Source: Alteraurantiacibacter buctensis
GTDB lineage: Bacteria; Pseudomonadota; Alphaproteobacteria; Sphingomonadales; Sphingomonadaceae
Length of the DNA: 64,000 nucleotides
Assembly: GCF_009827655.1 (NCBI RefSeq)
Contig: NZ_WTYV01000005.1
Location: 1-64,000 of the forward strand
Reading direction: 5' to 3'
Shown: piece after piece, positions 1 to 7,256 of the stretch
How the letters are laid out: each line of letters opens with the position of its first letter
Numbering within the stretch: the first letter of the stretch is position 1
Notes under the pieces: model-generated
Database searches by the model: none
Told to the model about the DNA's origin: nothing
Seen by the model: only the letters and a program-made list of their open reading frames with translations
Position numbers and translations under genes: made by a program

Positions 1-731
1 TTCGGGTTCCTGCCCCCTGTCGTAACGTTATCGGTAAACACGGCCTGTCCGCCGCGATTGTCCACGTAGTAGTGAGTATGGCGGACTTCCTGCACACCAC
101 CCCGGCGCATCTTGGCTAGGGTTTCCATCTGCCCTTGTGATGTCCGCAGCAGCTTCGCCGCCAGGTTGCCGAACGTCTGCAAGTGCGGGATCCATTCGGC
201 ATTGCCCAACTGTGACAGCGCCCGCATCGCCGCGTCATGGGTGCAATACATCTGCACAAGCAACAGCGCCTCCGCCTGATCGCGCGGCCCCATACTGCTT
301 AGGAACGCCAGCGCCGCGTTATATCGGTCTGCATCATTCCGCCCGACCGACTTCAAGTATTTCATCAGTTCCGCGCCACGGGCGTTGACCGGTTCCATGG
401 TGGTAGCGCCGAACGCCTGTTGCAGCTTGAGCAGCCCGAGCGCCGCTGGCCCCCCGTCAATGTCGATAGTGGTGTTGCCGTTCTCCGACTTCACGACCTT
501 GGTTTTTACCGGCTTGCTCCGGCGTTGCTGTTCCATCGCCAGTTGTGCAAACTCGTCCTGTTCGTTGGCAGTCATATCCGACCAGCCCGAGAACCGTTCC
601 GCCAATATCGCCTTTACCTCTTCAATCGGGCGACCGATCAGAACCGGGATCGTGTATGTTATGACCGCCGCCGCCTCAGCCGCAGGTTTCGCAGCCCGCT
701 TACGGGCCGGTGCCTTTGCTGTTCCCGCCAT
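1..731 (-). CDS. Element-borne hypothetical protein, C-terminus cut by window edge
   Basis: This reading frame is open from an ATG at 731 to the window edge (243 codons visible, no stop). AGGA lies about 8 bases before the ATG. The N-terminus is rich in Ala and Lys (MAGTAKAPARKRAAKPA). The middle is a mixed helical region with no recognised catalytic motif. The visible C-terminal part holds HTHYYVDNRGGQAVFTDNV, a short motif that I recall from proteins carried by alphaproteobacterial phages and plasmids but cannot assign to a named family. It is the last visible gene of the leftward element cluster, separated from the primase gene by about 190 bases. Function unknown. Confidence 0.7.
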   Translation of the reverse strand, partial: MAGTAKAPARKRAAKPAAEAAAVITYTIPVLIGRPIEEVKAILAERFSGWSDMTANEQDEFAQLAMEQQRRSKPVKTKVVKSENGNTTIDIDGGPAALGLLKLQQAFGATTMEPVNARGAELMKYLKSVGRNDADRYNAALAFLSSMGPRDQAEALLLVQMYCTHDAAMRALSQLGNAEWIPHLQTFGNLAAKLLRTSQGQMETLAKMRRGGVQEVRHTHYYVDNRGGQAVFTDNVTTGGRNP

Positions 732-846
732 TGTCAAATCCTTTGCCTGTTTTCCGCCTGTATTATCAGGCGACCCGCCGCCCGTATCCGCCCGTATATT
801 CGGGCAACCGCATGATCGGTTGAGCACGGGGACTCTGTATTTGGCA

Positions 847-872
847 GGCGCGGCGGGCCAATGGGCCGCGCC
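847..872. terminator. Hairpin between primase gene and next element gene
   Basis: GGCGCGGC at 847-854 and GCCGCGCC at 865-872 form an 8-bp GC-rich stem. It lies 50-75 bases beyond the stop of the leftward primase gene, so it could end that transcript. No strong T run follows on the minus strand, so intrinsic termination is only weakly supported. Confidence 0.35.
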
Positions 873-875
873 AAC

Positions 876-890
876 CTATACGTAGTATAG
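876..890. promoter_or_regulatory. Perfect inverted repeat CTATAC-GTA-GTATAG
   Basis: CTATAC and GTATAG flank a 3-base spacer, an AT-rich palindrome standing out from its GC-rich surroundings. It sits about 145 bases upstream of the ATG of the gene cut by the left edge and just beside the RTCTCCCGC repeat cluster. It could be an operator for that gene or part of a replication origin; nothing in the sequence decides between these. Confidence 0.4.
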
Positions 891-897
891 AGAGAGT

Positions 898-984
898 ATC
901 TCCCGCAGTTACCCGCAATGTTTTCAAGCAGTTGCAGCATAGTCTCCCGCGTCTCCCGCATAGTGTATCTCCCGCACTTCCCGC
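898..984. repeat. Iteron-like cluster of RTCTCCCGC repeats
   Basis: Four exact copies of RTCTCCCGC start at 898, 942, 951 and 967. Two weaker copies, ending in ACCCGC and TTCCCGC, start at about 909 and 976. Spacings are 11, 33, 9, 16 and 9 bases. The cluster covers the last codons of the primase-helicase gene and the DNA just beyond its stop. Directly repeated short sites next to a replication gene resemble iterons, but part of the repetition also encodes the repeated AGDAGDYA tail of the protein, so coding repetition could explain some of it. Confidence 0.4.
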
Positions 985-2939
985 AGGCCAAACACGGGCT
1001 TGCGATCCGGGCCTTTCCAGAGTTCGGCGCGCTCGATTTTCCTCAACCGGAACAGCCGATCCATTGCCTTTTCCAGCCGTGGCCTGCCGATGCCCTTGCT
1101 CTCTGGCATCCCGGCAAAGACCTTGGGGGCGAACGTGGCGCTAGGTTTATCCGAGACCGCGCGCTGTTCATCCGTGCGCTGGCGCAGGCAGGCCAGGAAC
1201 AAATCGTTGTCGTTTACCGCCTGTGCCGTCGATTGCAGCGAGCGAGCCACATCGGGCGGGAGGTCGCTTTCGCAAACGAATGCCCAATCCTGCCAGACGA
1301 ACCGGATTGATCCACCCTTGCGGGCGAGGTTCGCCTTGGGGATGGTCAACGTCCGCAAGTCCGTTTCCAGATCGTGATGCACCACGAAATGCGACCGCAC
1401 AGCCGTTTGCCATGCCGTCGAACCGGAATAGTCTGCCCCCGCCTTGTTCGGGTGCGCCAGCAGCACGATTGCCGTGCCCGTGTCACCGGCCAGCCGGTTG
1501 AGCAGGTTCACAAACTGCGTGACTTCGCCCCGGTCGTTCTCGTTGCCGGTAAACAGGTGCGCCACGTTGTCGAGCAGCACCAGCTTTGCGCCCGTTGCCC
1601 ATACCGTCGCCCGCAACCGATGGAAGAACGGGCTTGGAATGAGATGGCCTTGGGCATCATAGGAACCGAGCGGGTTATCAAGTTCACCCCGCCGACTGAT
1701 TAGGTGCAACCGCCCAGCCAAGCCCGCCATAGGCACCCCCAGCGCTTCGCAGAGATGCTGTTGCCGCCAGTGCAGTTGCTCCGCGTCATCCTCACAGGTC
1801 AGATAAATTGCAGGGCCTTCCCGCAGATCCAGCCCAAGACACTTGTGGAGCGATCCAGCGGCAGCGGTCGCAAACTGCTGGGCGAGCAGGCTCTTGCCAG
1901 CCGAACCCGCGCCCGTGAACAAGGTTACCTCTCCGACAGGGACCAGTTGCTCTATCGCAAACTGTTTAGGCTTAGCGCGCCTTGTGGCGAGGGTTTGCAA
2001 ATCCAGCCCACCCAGAGGCGCAAGGTCATTGTCGTTTGCTTCCACATCGACCGGCGCAGCCGCAGCCACACCCCGAAGCCCAGCCACGGGATCGGGTGCC
2101 TTGCGCGGCTGGCGCGCCCCGTCATTCAAGCCGCGCTCAACCTTACCTTCCACCGCTTCCAGCGTCCACGGATCGCCAGAATTGTAGGAAGGCATGGCCA
2201 TGCCAGCGGCCAGCAATTCCGCCCTGGCGGTTTCGCGGTCGAGTTCACCACCTGCCACCAGCGCGCCAAGCTTGAGGGCAGCTTGGTTGAGCGCGCTTTC
2301 CTGTTCACCATTGCCAGCCCGCCGCACTGCCTCGCATTCGGCATTGAGCGCAGCCAGACCATAGGACGAGCAACCCGCAGCAGGCGGCACAGCCGTGACA
2401 GGCTCGATCCCTGACTTAGCCTTGCCCCGGTCGATTGCGGCCAAAAGGTCAGCGGGCGACGGAGCAGGTTGCAGGTCGTTCGCCCAATGGTAGAACGTGC
2501 CTTCCGGGTGCAGGCTGGGAGGGGCGATGACATAGCCACCCTCGCCCCGCACTTCCGCCCCCGGCATGGTCTTGATGGGCCAGCCCTTTGTTGATCGCTG
2601 GGCATTGCGGACGGGTTGCGCCGGGTCATACCTGAAATACAGGTGATACCCCTTGTGCGTGTCGCAGCGCTGGGTTGCCGGGATCGACACGGGGCAAGCC
2701 GCTTCAAATTCGGCAGGGCTGTCCACATCGAGAACCCACACGCCCGACGCGCCGCCAGTGGGCACGCCGATCATGGCATTGGGCCAGCACGTCCACCAGT
2801 TGCGGATCGTGCTTTCGTCCGTACTGGCATTCTTGAACCCGTTACTAACGAGCGGGGTCTTGTTGCGCGGATCGCACGGGAACACCGGCTTTCCTTCGCT
2901 GGCATAGCCAAGCGCCGCGTTCAGCAGTTCGTTTGTCAT
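924..2939 (-). CDS. Bifunctional primase/polymerase with AAA (RepA-like) helicase domain
   Basis: The 671-residue protein has two parts. Residues about 1-170 match the bifunctional primase/polymerase N-terminal (Prim-Pol) domain, with the catalytic DVD at 71-73 and the HLYFRY strand at 99-104. Residues about 325-560 match a RecA/RepA-like AAA ATPase, with Walker A TGAGSAGKS at 342-350 and a LVLLDN Walker B strand further on. Proteins of this build prime and unwind DNA to replicate phages, satellites and plasmids. The C-terminal ~100 residues probably form a winged-helix or linker region and end in a repeated AGDAGDYAATA tail. The gene overlaps the next upstream small gene by 4 bases. It supports autonomous replication of the element after excision; that role is inferred. 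Confidence 0.88.
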   Translation of the reverse strand: MTNELLNAALGYASEGKPVFPCDPRNKTPLVSNGFKNASTDESTIRNWWTCWPNAMIGVPTGGASGVWVLDVDSPAEFEAACPVSIPATQRCDTHKGYHLYFRYDPAQPVRNAQRSTKGWPIKTMPGAEVRGEGGYVIAPPSLHPEGTFYHWANDLQPAPSPADLLAAIDRGKAKSGIEPVTAVPPAAGCSSYGLAALNAECEAVRRAGNGEQESALNQAALKLGALVAGGELDRETARAELLAAGMAMPSYNSGDPWTLEAVEGKVERGLNDGARQPRKAPDPVAGLRGVAAAAPVDVEANDNDLAPLGGLDLQTLATRRAKPKQFAIEQLVPVGEVTLFTGAGSAGKSLLAQQFATAAAGSLHKCLGLDLREGPAIYLTCEDDAEQLHWRQQHLCEALGVPMAGLAGRLHLISRRGELDNPLGSYDAQGHLIPSPFFHRLRATVWATGAKLVLLDNVAHLFTGNENDRGEVTQFVNLLNRLAGDTGTAIVLLAHPNKAGADYSGSTAWQTAVRSHFVVHHDLETDLRTLTIPKANLARKGGSIRFVWQDWAFVCESDLPPDVARSLQSTAQAVNDNDLFLACLRQRTDEQRAVSDKPSATFAPKVFAGMPESKGIGRPRLEKAMDRLFRLRKIERAELWKGPDRKPVFGLREVREIHYAGDAGDYAATA

Positions 2940-3145
2940 GCGGTGGGGCCTCCCACATATTCACAGGCATCTTGCCCGCGCGCCAGTTCCAGCGAGACGG
3001 CGAGGGCCGACCACCAGTTGCGGCATTCAATGGCCAGCACATCACGCGGCTGGCCGAGCGGCATCAGGTAAGCGAAGGGGCGGCGCTTGTTATCGTGGTC
3101 GAGCCAAGACCAGCCCGCTTCATGGGTGACGGTTGCAACGGTCAT
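2936..3145 (-). CDS. Small element protein, unknown function
   Basis: This is a 69-residue, Trp-rich protein starting MTVATVTHEAGWSWLDHDNK. Its stop overlaps the ATG of the primase-helicase by 4 bases, and its own ATG overlaps the stop of the next gene upstream in the same way. That translational coupling is the main reason to accept it as real. It has no membrane segment, signal peptide or motif that I recognise. The position suggests an accessory to replication, which is only a guess. Confidence 0.6.
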   Translation of the reverse strand: MTVATVTHEAGWSWLDHDNKRRPFAYLMPLGQPRDVLAIECRNWWSALAVSLELARGQDACEYVGGPTA

Positions 3146-3369
3146 GCGGCGCGCCTCCCCGGCTTTGGGTCAGGCAGGCGCTTGACCACGGGAAGGCCCC
3201 GCGTCAGGTCGAACGACAGGGCAGCACGCACCAACGCCAGCGAACCGGACTCGGTGCGCCACCCCTCTTCCCACGGATCGCCCGCGTAGGTGGCGAACCA
3301 GCTACCATCAGGGTTGCGGACGAGTTCAACCTTGCGCGTCGGCGGTTGAGTGAAGCGCAGCACCGTCAT
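3142..3369 (-). CDS. Small element protein, unknown function
   Basis: This is a 75-residue protein starting MTVLRFTQPPTRKVELVRNP. The central PDGSWFATYAGDPWEEG stretch suggests a small beta-rich fold. It overlaps its neighbours by 4 bases on both sides, so it belongs to the same leftward transcription unit as the primase gene. I do not recognise the family and see no catalytic motif. Confidence 0.6.
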   Translation of the reverse strand: MTVLRFTQPPTRKVELVRNPDGSWFATYAGDPWEEGWRTESGSLALVRAALSFDLTRGLPVVKRLPDPKPGRRAA

Positions 3370-3722
3370 GCGGCCACCGCCTGCGCTTCCGGGCGCACAA
3401 CGCTGTAAGCCATCACCGGCTTGCCATAATCACCCTGGCGCTTGCCCACCTCAAACAGCAGACCGCGCTTGACCAGTTCACCGGCACGCGGGCGCAACAG
3501 GTGGACCGCAAGGCCGAGAACATTCACAAGGTCTTCAGGGATCGCCCCAGCAGCCCCGTAGAGCGCGAAGGCATCAAGGACCTGTGCCTGCCTATGGCCG
3601 AGGGTCTTTTGGACCCCTTCAGCGGCTTCCCGGCTGTTTTCACGGGCCGCAGTGGAATTGCCCTTGAACCCCGCAGCGGTGCCGTCGCGGTAGTGGGTGG
3701 GTGTGTTGCTCATATCATTCAT
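3366..3722 (-). CDS. Putative winged-helix DNA-binding protein of the element
   Basis: This 118-residue protein has a polar, disordered-looking first third. A helical region from about residue 40 follows (TLGHRQAQVLDAFALYGAAG, then EDLVNVLGLAVHLLRPRAGELVKRG). The LRPRAGELVKRGLLFEVGK part resembles the recognition helix and wing of winged-helix proteins. The ATG is preceded by GGAGG at a spacing of 8 bases. The stop overlaps the following gene by 4 bases. A control role for replication or copy number would fit the position, but the fold call rests on sequence pattern only. Confidence 0.6.
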   Translation of the reverse strand: MNDMSNTPTHYRDGTAAGFKGNSTAARENSREAAEGVQKTLGHRQAQVLDAFALYGAAGAIPEDLVNVLGLAVHLLRPRAGELVKRGLLFEVGKRQGDYGKPVMAYSVVRPEAQAVAA

Positions 3723-3725
3723 GCG

Positions 3726-3920
3726 TTAAGCCTCCACGGCCACGCCCGACCGCTCTGCGAGGGTCAGGAACCAATCAATCTGCTTGTCAGAGAGCGGCGT
3801 AGGATCAGCCACGCATTGACCAAGGAACGAACCGCTCTTGCGGGTCAGCCGATGATCGTTGGCGAGGATCTGCAACGCCGCCCGCTTGCGCTGTTCCCAG
3901 CTTTCGAGGTGGTAGGTCAT
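3726..3920 (-). CDS. Small element protein, unknown function
   Basis: This 64-residue protein starts MTYHLESWEQRKRAALQILA and is predicted to be mostly helical. The segment around SDKQIDWFLTLAERSGV resembles a pattern seen in small phage-borne proteins next to replication genes. It overlaps the upstream gene by 4 bases and ends 3 bases before the downstream ATG. No catalytic motif is visible. Confidence 0.55.
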   Translation of the reverse strand: MTYHLESWEQRKRAALQILANDHRLTRKSGSFLGQCVADPTPLSDKQIDWFLTLAERSGVAVEA

Positions 3921-4243
3921 TCGCCACCGCCCCGGCGATACTTCGCCAAGCTGTTGCCCTCCAATGCAGCCAGACCGGCACGCAAGGCACGGTCAGCAGC
4001 GTCACGCGACAAACGCCGACCATCGGCCAGACCGTTGCGGTGCTGTTCAATGCTCCACAGGTTGCGGGCCTGCCACAAGGCGGCTTCAAACCGTTGCAAG
4101 TCAGAGCCGGTTTCGCTATGTTGCTGACACTCGATGCTGCCACGCTGCGAGTTTTCAGGGGGCCGCCGATCCTTGGGGAAAAGGATTGCGCGGTCCCTTC
4201 GTCCTTTACGGCTGGACGAAAGACCATCCTGCTGTGCAAGCAC
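3917..4243 (-). CDS. Small basic element protein, unknown function
   Basis: This 108-residue protein appears to start at a GTG 3 bases after the stop of the AlpA-like gene. The first 45 residues are polar and basic and probably disordered; the rest is helical (DLQRFEAALWQARNLWSIEQ). It overlaps the following gene by 4 bases. The ribosome-binding site is weak, so translation may depend on coupling to the upstream gene. No family recognised. Confidence 0.5.
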   Translation of the reverse strand: MLAQQDGLSSSRKGRRDRAILFPKDRRPPENSQRGSIECQQHSETGSDLQRFEAALWQARNLWSIEQHRNGLADGRRLSRDAADRALRAGLAALEGNSLAKYRRGGGE

Positions 4244-4246
4244 GGG

Positions 4247-4459
4247 TCACGCCGCAGCCTGCATAAGCTGGCGCTGCACCAACGCATGAATGCTGGCGGT
4301 TGTGATTCGGGTTGCCCCGTCGATCTTGAACGCCTCCAAGTCGCCACGGGCCACAAGTTCCCAGCCCTTGGTTTTGCCGATCTTGAGCATTTCCCACGCC
4401 TCTTTGGGGCGCATGGCGAGCGGCTGTATGTTGCCGCCAACGTCGATAAACTTTTGCAT
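4247..4459 (-). CDS. AlpA/excisionase-like helix-turn-helix protein
   Basis: With the start at 4459 the protein is 70 residues and begins MQKFIDVGGNIQPLAMRPKE. An AGGA motif sits just ahead of this ATG; an ATG 39 bases further upstream is also open but less well placed. The segment MRPKEAWEMLKIGKTKGWEL matches the helix-turn-helix of the AlpA/MerR-like excisionase group, followed by a short wing (KIDGATRITTASI). Such proteins act as directionality factors or regulators of integrase genes in P4-like elements. It lies two genes from the integrase, which fits that role. Confidence 0.7.
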   Translation of the reverse strand: MQKFIDVGGNIQPLAMRPKEAWEMLKIGKTKGWELVARGDLEAFKIDGATRITTASIHALVQRQLMQAAA

Positions 4460-4543
4460 CTTCCTGTCCTCGTGTTGTGCTGGCGAACCAGCGGACAACC
4501 AAGGACTTAAGCGGCGCGCTGCGGCACCGCATTTCCGTTAAAA

Positions 4544-5797
4544 TCAGTTCTGAGTGGACTGACTTAAACTGAGCGCGGATGCCTTATATTTTGCGACCAG
4601 CCTCTTCTTCTTGCTGTCATCTGTGCCACCGCCCTTTGCTCTCGCGACAACTTGACCCGCCGCATCCCAATCGCTGCTGGCCTCCCTCGCCGTGATCAAA
4701 CTGGCCATCTCTTTGAGCAGTTCGGCGTCGTCAATTGAGTAGCCGCCAACCCCAGCTTGCCGCCCTCGCCCCGGCGCATTCGTTGCGGCCCGTTGCGCAA
4801 CGTCCGAAGGAGGGAAGGCGGCTTCTATCGCAGTGGAGGACCATCTGTGTTTTACATATCCCCGCACAAGGCTCAGGCCGTCTGATTTGTCTGAATGCTC
4901 GAATGCGTGCCACTCGGTATCGGTTAGCGCGACAGGCAGTCCGGTGGACAAATCAAAAGCTGTGCCTCCGACAAGCCTGTTCGCGCCGATTGCAGATTGT
5001 ATGCGGGCCAGCGCTTGGGTGAGCGTGACCCCATAACGGCTGCCCATTACGTTACCAATTACCAGCCAAGCGGAAGCGGAGTGAAGGCCACCGCGTTCTG
5101 TGTGATATTTGCGCGCGTATGCTTGGACGGCTGCGGTAAAAGACGGGGAGCCTGACCCGACCCAAGCGCACGCTGTAAAAGGCTCCCAATATCCGGCCTC
5201 AAGCGTCGGCGCGGAAGCCTCCACCGCAGCGAAGGCAGCATAATCACCCGACAGCGCATCATCCATTGCGGCGCGCGCCTGTTCCGCTTCCATTGCGCCG
5301 ATAAATGCCCTGACCGCTTTTGCGTTGAGGTGTATATCATAATAGCGCGCCACCCGTTCGGCGGAAAACTCTTGATGGAATATGCTTGCCGCGCGCCACC
5401 CAGCTTTAATGAGATCGCAGGTTTCCGCATAATCAATCTCGCTGCCCGGAAACGCCGTTACGGGGATTTCTGCAAGTTCATCGTCCGGTGTGCGCCTGCC
5501 ATAGGCGGCGATTTGCTGGTTACATACGGCCCGCCAGATAAGACCTTCAACTTCAGGTAGGCGTTTGGCCAAGTCCTCAGAGGTTAGGGGGTGGCCCGTG
5601 ACAACCTGGAGCACGCAGCCAATGGCAGATGCTGCGGCCAACTTACTGTCCGCCATCAACAGGGCACCTTGCACCCCGGACCGCAGCGCTTCCAGCCGCA
5701 AGGGCCGATCCTGCGAATAGGCTACAGCTAACCACCACGGCCAAAAAGCCTCAGCCATGTGATCATTGATGGCAATATCTAGATCGAACGTGTCCAT
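4544..5797 (-). CDS. Unrecognised 417-residue accessory protein of the element
   Basis: The start at 5797 (MDTFDLDIAINDHMAEAF) is preceded by GGAGGGG at good spacing; an ATG 27 bases upstream is also open. The protein is soluble, with no signal peptide or clear membrane segment. The N-terminal 180 residues are acidic and rich in aromatics. The C-terminal ~80 residues (GGYSIDDAELLKEMASLI, then KKKRLVAKYKA) form a separable charged helical module of a kind I associate with accessory proteins of sphingomonad mobile elements. It lies alone between the AlpA-like gene and the integrase, the usual place for cargo. Function unknown. Confidence 0.7.
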   Translation of the reverse strand: MDTFDLDIAINDHMAEAFWPWWLAVAYSQDRPLRLEALRSGVQGALLMADSKLAAASAIGCVLQVVTGHPLTSEDLAKRLPEVEGLIWRAVCNQQIAAYGRRTPDDELAEIPVTAFPGSEIDYAETCDLIKAGWRAASIFHQEFSAERVARYYDIHLNAKAVRAFIGAMEAEQARAAMDDALSGDYAAFAAVEASAPTLEAGYWEPFTACAWVGSGSPSFTAAVQAYARKYHTERGGLHSASAWLVIGNVMGSRYGVTLTQALARIQSAIGANRLVGGTAFDLSTGLPVALTDTEWHAFEHSDKSDGLSLVRGYVKHRWSSTAIEAAFPPSDVAQRAATNAPGRGRQAGVGGYSIDDAELLKEMASLITAREASSDWDAAGQVVARAKGGGTDDSKKKRLVAKYKASALSLSQSTQN

Positions 5798-5893
5798 TTC
5801 TGCCCCTCCGTAGGGCCACCGCACAGAGAAAGCGGGGGGCAGGCTGGGCGGATAACCAGCCGTTCGGGAGCTACCCTAGCCCACCCGCTCCAT

Positions 5894-7072
5894 TCATCCC
5901 GCCACACCGGACGGGAATTGAACAACCTTGCCAGAGCCACCCCTGACATACGCGCCCCAGCCATCCAGCAGGGTGCGGCGCAATTCCATGAACTTTGCCC
6001 GATTGTAGGCCCTCACCACCTTGTCGGGGATCTTGTGCGCAAGCGCGGCTTCAGCCACGGCATCGGGGATATTAGGCATACGCTCAGCCGCCCAAGTGCG
6101 GAACGTGGACCGGAACCCGTGAGCCGTGAAGCCATAGGGTCGCACGATTTTGCTTAGGGCATTGTCACTCAGCTGCTCGCCCTTACGATTGGCAAAGACG
6201 AGGCAATCCTTGTCGTCACCGCGCAAGGCCTTGGCGCGTTCCAGCAGGTCCAGCGCTTGCGGGGACAGCGTGACAGTGTGGGCCTCACCGCTTTTCATCA
6301 GGGCGGCGGGCCGGTGCCATTCCTTCGCCGCCAGGTCGAAATGCGACCACATGGCCGAGCGGACTTCACCATGGCGGGCAGCAGTCAGGATTTGCAGCAG
6401 CAACGCCAGACGGGCGGCAGCGTCCGTTTTGTCCCACAGATCGGCCACGAAAGCAGGCACAGCCCCGTAGGGCATAGACGCAAGGTTGCCCTCGTCCGGT
6501 TGCTTAGGCAGCAGCGTTGACAGAGCCTCACGGGGCGCGCCTTCCGTTCGCCAGCCCGAAGCCTTGGCATAGTTCAGCACCAGCCCGACACGGGCGCGCA
6601 GTTTCTTGGCGATGGCGGGCTTATCCACCCACAGCGGCGACAGGATGGCCGCAACGTCACGATCCGACAGGCTATCGACCCGCACCGCCCCCAGCGAGGG
6701 GAACACATGCAGTTCAAGGCTGGACAGGAACGACGCGGCATTGCGTTCAGACCAGCCGCGTTCCTTGGCAGCGTGACAGGCGATAGCAGCCTCTTTGAAC
6801 GTAGGGGGCGCGACTTCGCGGTGATCGCGCACAGCCACCGGATTGCCACCCGTGCGGGCGACCTTGCGGAGTTCTCGCGCCCTGTCCCGCGCTTCCTCTA
6901 AAGTCAGGTCAGACGCAGAGCCTAAGCCAATGTCGCGGCGCTTGCCGTTGACCATGACCCGCAGCACCCATGACTTGCCGCCAGTGGGGGCCACCAGTAG
7001 ATACAGCCCTGCACCGTCGCCATGCCGCCCCGGTTTGGCGTGCTTCACTTTCAAGGCGGATAGCTTGGACAC
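5894..7072 (-). CDS. int: P4-type tyrosine recombinase (integrase)
   Basis: This 392-residue integrase would catalyse integration and excision of the element. The N-terminal ~90 residues form the DUF4102 arm-binding domain (ALKVKHAKPGRHGDGAGLYL). A core-binding domain follows at about 95-180. The catalytic domain carries the expected residues: Arg in TAARHGEVRSAMW, the HGFR box, His in ALAHKI and the nucleophile Tyr in RAYNRAKF near the C-terminus. The length is normal for the family. It sits at the element edge, with its start about 145 bases from the tRNA remnant. Repeats lie between the two, as expected for integrase binding sites. Confidence 0.95.
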   Translation of the reverse strand: MSKLSALKVKHAKPGRHGDGAGLYLLVAPTGGKSWVLRVMVNGKRRDIGLGSASDLTLEEARDRARELRKVARTGGNPVAVRDHREVAPPTFKEAAIACHAAKERGWSERNAASFLSSLELHVFPSLGAVRVDSLSDRDVAAILSPLWVDKPAIAKKLRARVGLVLNYAKASGWRTEGAPREALSTLLPKQPDEGNLASMPYGAVPAFVADLWDKTDAAARLALLLQILTAARHGEVRSAMWSHFDLAAKEWHRPAALMKSGEAHTVTLSPQALDLLERAKALRGDDKDCLVFANRKGEQLSDNALSKIVRPYGFTAHGFRSTFRTWAAERMPNIPDAVAEAALAHKIPDKVVRAYNRAKFMELRRTLLDGWGAYVRGGSGKVVQFPSGVAG

Positions 7073-7078
7073 TCAGCA

Positions 7079-7098
7079 CTCCCACAAACGCTCCCACA
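7079..7098. repeat. Tandem CTCCCACA repeats before the integrase start
   Basis: CTCCCACA occurs at 7079-7086 and again at 7091-7098, 12 bases apart, just upstream of the integrase start codon. On the integrase strand these read TGTGGGAG. They may be binding sites for the integrase or a directionality factor and could couple integrase expression to binding. Confidence 0.4.
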
Positions 7099-7115
7099 TT
7101 ATAGGGCGGCTTGTG

Positions 7116-7215
7116 GCGAACCGCAACGGAACGGCCCGAACCAATGCACAGATCATTTACGGATGTGGCACACGGGAAACACGGGCTGTCGCGGCTGGCT
7201 GCGAACCGCAGCGGA
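7116..7215. repeat. Paired 15-base direct repeat, possible integrase arm sites
   Basis: GCGAACCGCAACGGA at 7116-7130 and GCGAACCGCAGCGGA at 7201-7215 match at 14 of 15 positions in the same orientation. They lie between the integrase start and the tRNA remnant. Spaced direct repeats flanking a crossover site are typical of tyrosine-recombinase arm-type sites; that assignment is inferred from position. Confidence 0.45.
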
Positions 7216-7216
7216 T

Positions 7217-7246
7217 TTACTAGGTCCAATCCTACTCGGGGAGCCA
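7217..7246 (+). other. Degenerate tRNA 3' end, probable attachment site remnant (Asn-like)
   Basis: TAGGTCCAATCCTACTCGGG followed by GAGCCA looks like a tRNA T-arm, acceptor strand and CCA end. The acceptor half TCGGGGA-G-CCA fits alphaproteobacterial tRNA-Asn. The T-loop is one base short and altered, and no 5' half is present upstream, so this is not a functional tRNA. A leftover 3' fragment between an integrase and the resident chromosome is what integration into a tRNA 3' end leaves behind. The isotype is inferred from memory of the family. Confidence 0.55.
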
Positions 7247-7256
7247 CTTTCCACCC

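Larger units (their letters stand above)
1..7246. mobile_element. Integrative element (right part), integrated at a tRNA 3' end
   Basis: Everything from the left edge to about 7246 reads leftward and looks like one integrated element. It has a P4-type tyrosine integrase at its right border, an AlpA-like small DNA-binding protein, a phage/plasmid-type Prim-Pol/helicase and several short overlapping genes of unknown function. The right border carries a degenerate tRNA 3' end, and host-type genes begin immediately after it. No capsid, terminase, tail or conjugation gene is visible, so a satellite, an integrated plasmid-like replicon or a prophage with structural genes further left all remain possible. 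The left border is outside the window. Confidence 0.8.

Noticed and set aside
7217-7246. Functional tRNA gene at the element border
   Set aside because: Only the 3' third is present and the T-loop is one base short; no D-arm or anticodon arm can be built upstream.
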